Positions 14,804 through 14,970 of a DNA stretch of 14,970 bases are shown here, one piece after another; within the stretch, counting starts at the first letter, position 1; each line of letters begins with the position of its first letter. A program made the position numbers and the translations under genes. Origin of the DNA: Firmicutes bacterium UBA2598 (GTDB taxonomy: Bacteria > Bacillota > PH28-bin88); the NCBI GenBank assembly GCA_002339345.1, contig DDKM01000108.1, positions 1 to 14,970 on the forward strand, given 5' to 3'. Under the pieces are notes generated by a model that did no database searches, had not been told where the DNA came from, and saw nothing but the letters and a program-made list of their open reading frames with translations.

Positions 14804-14858
14804 TAGCTTTTTGCGCCGAATTTGCTGCCTTAACCATGGTAATGGTTGGAGTGCTTGT

Positions 14859-14892
14859 CTGGCATGGAAATTTACCATGCCAGCTTTTTATT
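14859..14892 (+). terminator. Strong intrinsic terminator after the pilin gene
   Basis: A perfect nine-pair stem, CTGGCATGG (14859-14867) with CCATGCCAG (14875-14883), has a seven-base loop and is followed by CTTTTTATT. It probably ends most pilin transcripts, leaving the next gene at lower expression or with its own promoter. Confidence 0.92.
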
Positions 14893-14942
14893 CGTACGCT
14901 AGGGCTGAGGTTTTAAGAAGGGACAATAAAGAAAGGATAATT

Positions 14943-14970
14943 ATGTTACCTACCTTCCGCACCCTGATTT
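14943..14970 (+). CDS. Start of a further gene, truncated by the window edge
   Basis: ATG at 14943 opens a frame reading MLPTFRTLI to the end of the window, preceded by AAAGGA (14932-14937) five bases upstream. Only nine codons are visible, too few to name a family. Its position suggests another pilus gene such as a minor pilin or a prepilin peptidase, but this is a guess from context. Confidence 0.5.

Noticed and set aside
1..14970. Insertion sequences, CRISPR arrays, tRNA or rRNA genes, attachment sites
   Set aside because: No transposase-like frame, regularly spaced repeat, cloverleaf or rRNA signature was seen on either strand.

Overview
The window looks like a chromosomal segment of a spore-forming, roughly mid-GC Firmicute, most likely a Peptococcaceae/Desulfotomaculum-like clostridium. 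The sporulation sigma factor SigK, a SigI/RsgI pair, a KhtTU-type K+/H+ antiporter, YqeG next to aroE, and a Gram-positive type IV pilus locus beside aromatic amino acid genes all point that way. The lineage is inferred from gene content and order; no rRNA or other phylogenetic marker is present.

Left part (1-4314): sigI and rsgI form a translationally coupled pair on the + strand. They run head-on into a minus-strand operon, khtT-khtU, with a single base between the two stop codons. RsgI lacks the usual Asn-Pro cleavage motif and has a Met/Pro/Gly-rich tail. KhtU carries an unusual C-terminal membrane extension.

Middle (4315-5582): an uninterrupted sigK with a pro-sequence is followed directly by a decayed fragment of an AtuA/DUF1446-type gene and then an intrinsic terminator.

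Right part (5525-14970), all on the + strand: a likely promoter drives yqeG-aroE-(MerR-like)-aroC-aroB, three shikimate pathway steps (3-dehydroquinate synthase, shikimate dehydrogenase, chorismate synthase) plus a HAD phosphatase and a small DNA-binding coiled-coil protein. Without any obvious terminator this runs into pilB and pilT, the assembly and retraction ATPases of a type IV pilus. Between pilT and pilC lies a class I cyclic-di-GMP riboswitch (GEMM-I) whose 3' strand can be captured by a long terminator hairpin; this predicts a c-di-GMP ON switch for pilC and perhaps the pilin. A GspG-like major pilin follows, then a strong terminator and the first nine codons of another gene.

The most notable theme is that the pilus locus carries two c-di-GMP inputs: tandem MshEN motifs at the N-terminus of PilB (protein level) and the riboswitch before pilC (RNA level). 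No mobile element, CRISPR array, rRNA or tRNA was seen. I did not find a convincing wholly new multi-gene system; the strongest leads are the riboswitch architecture, the atypical RsgI, the extended KhtU and the AtuA relic.
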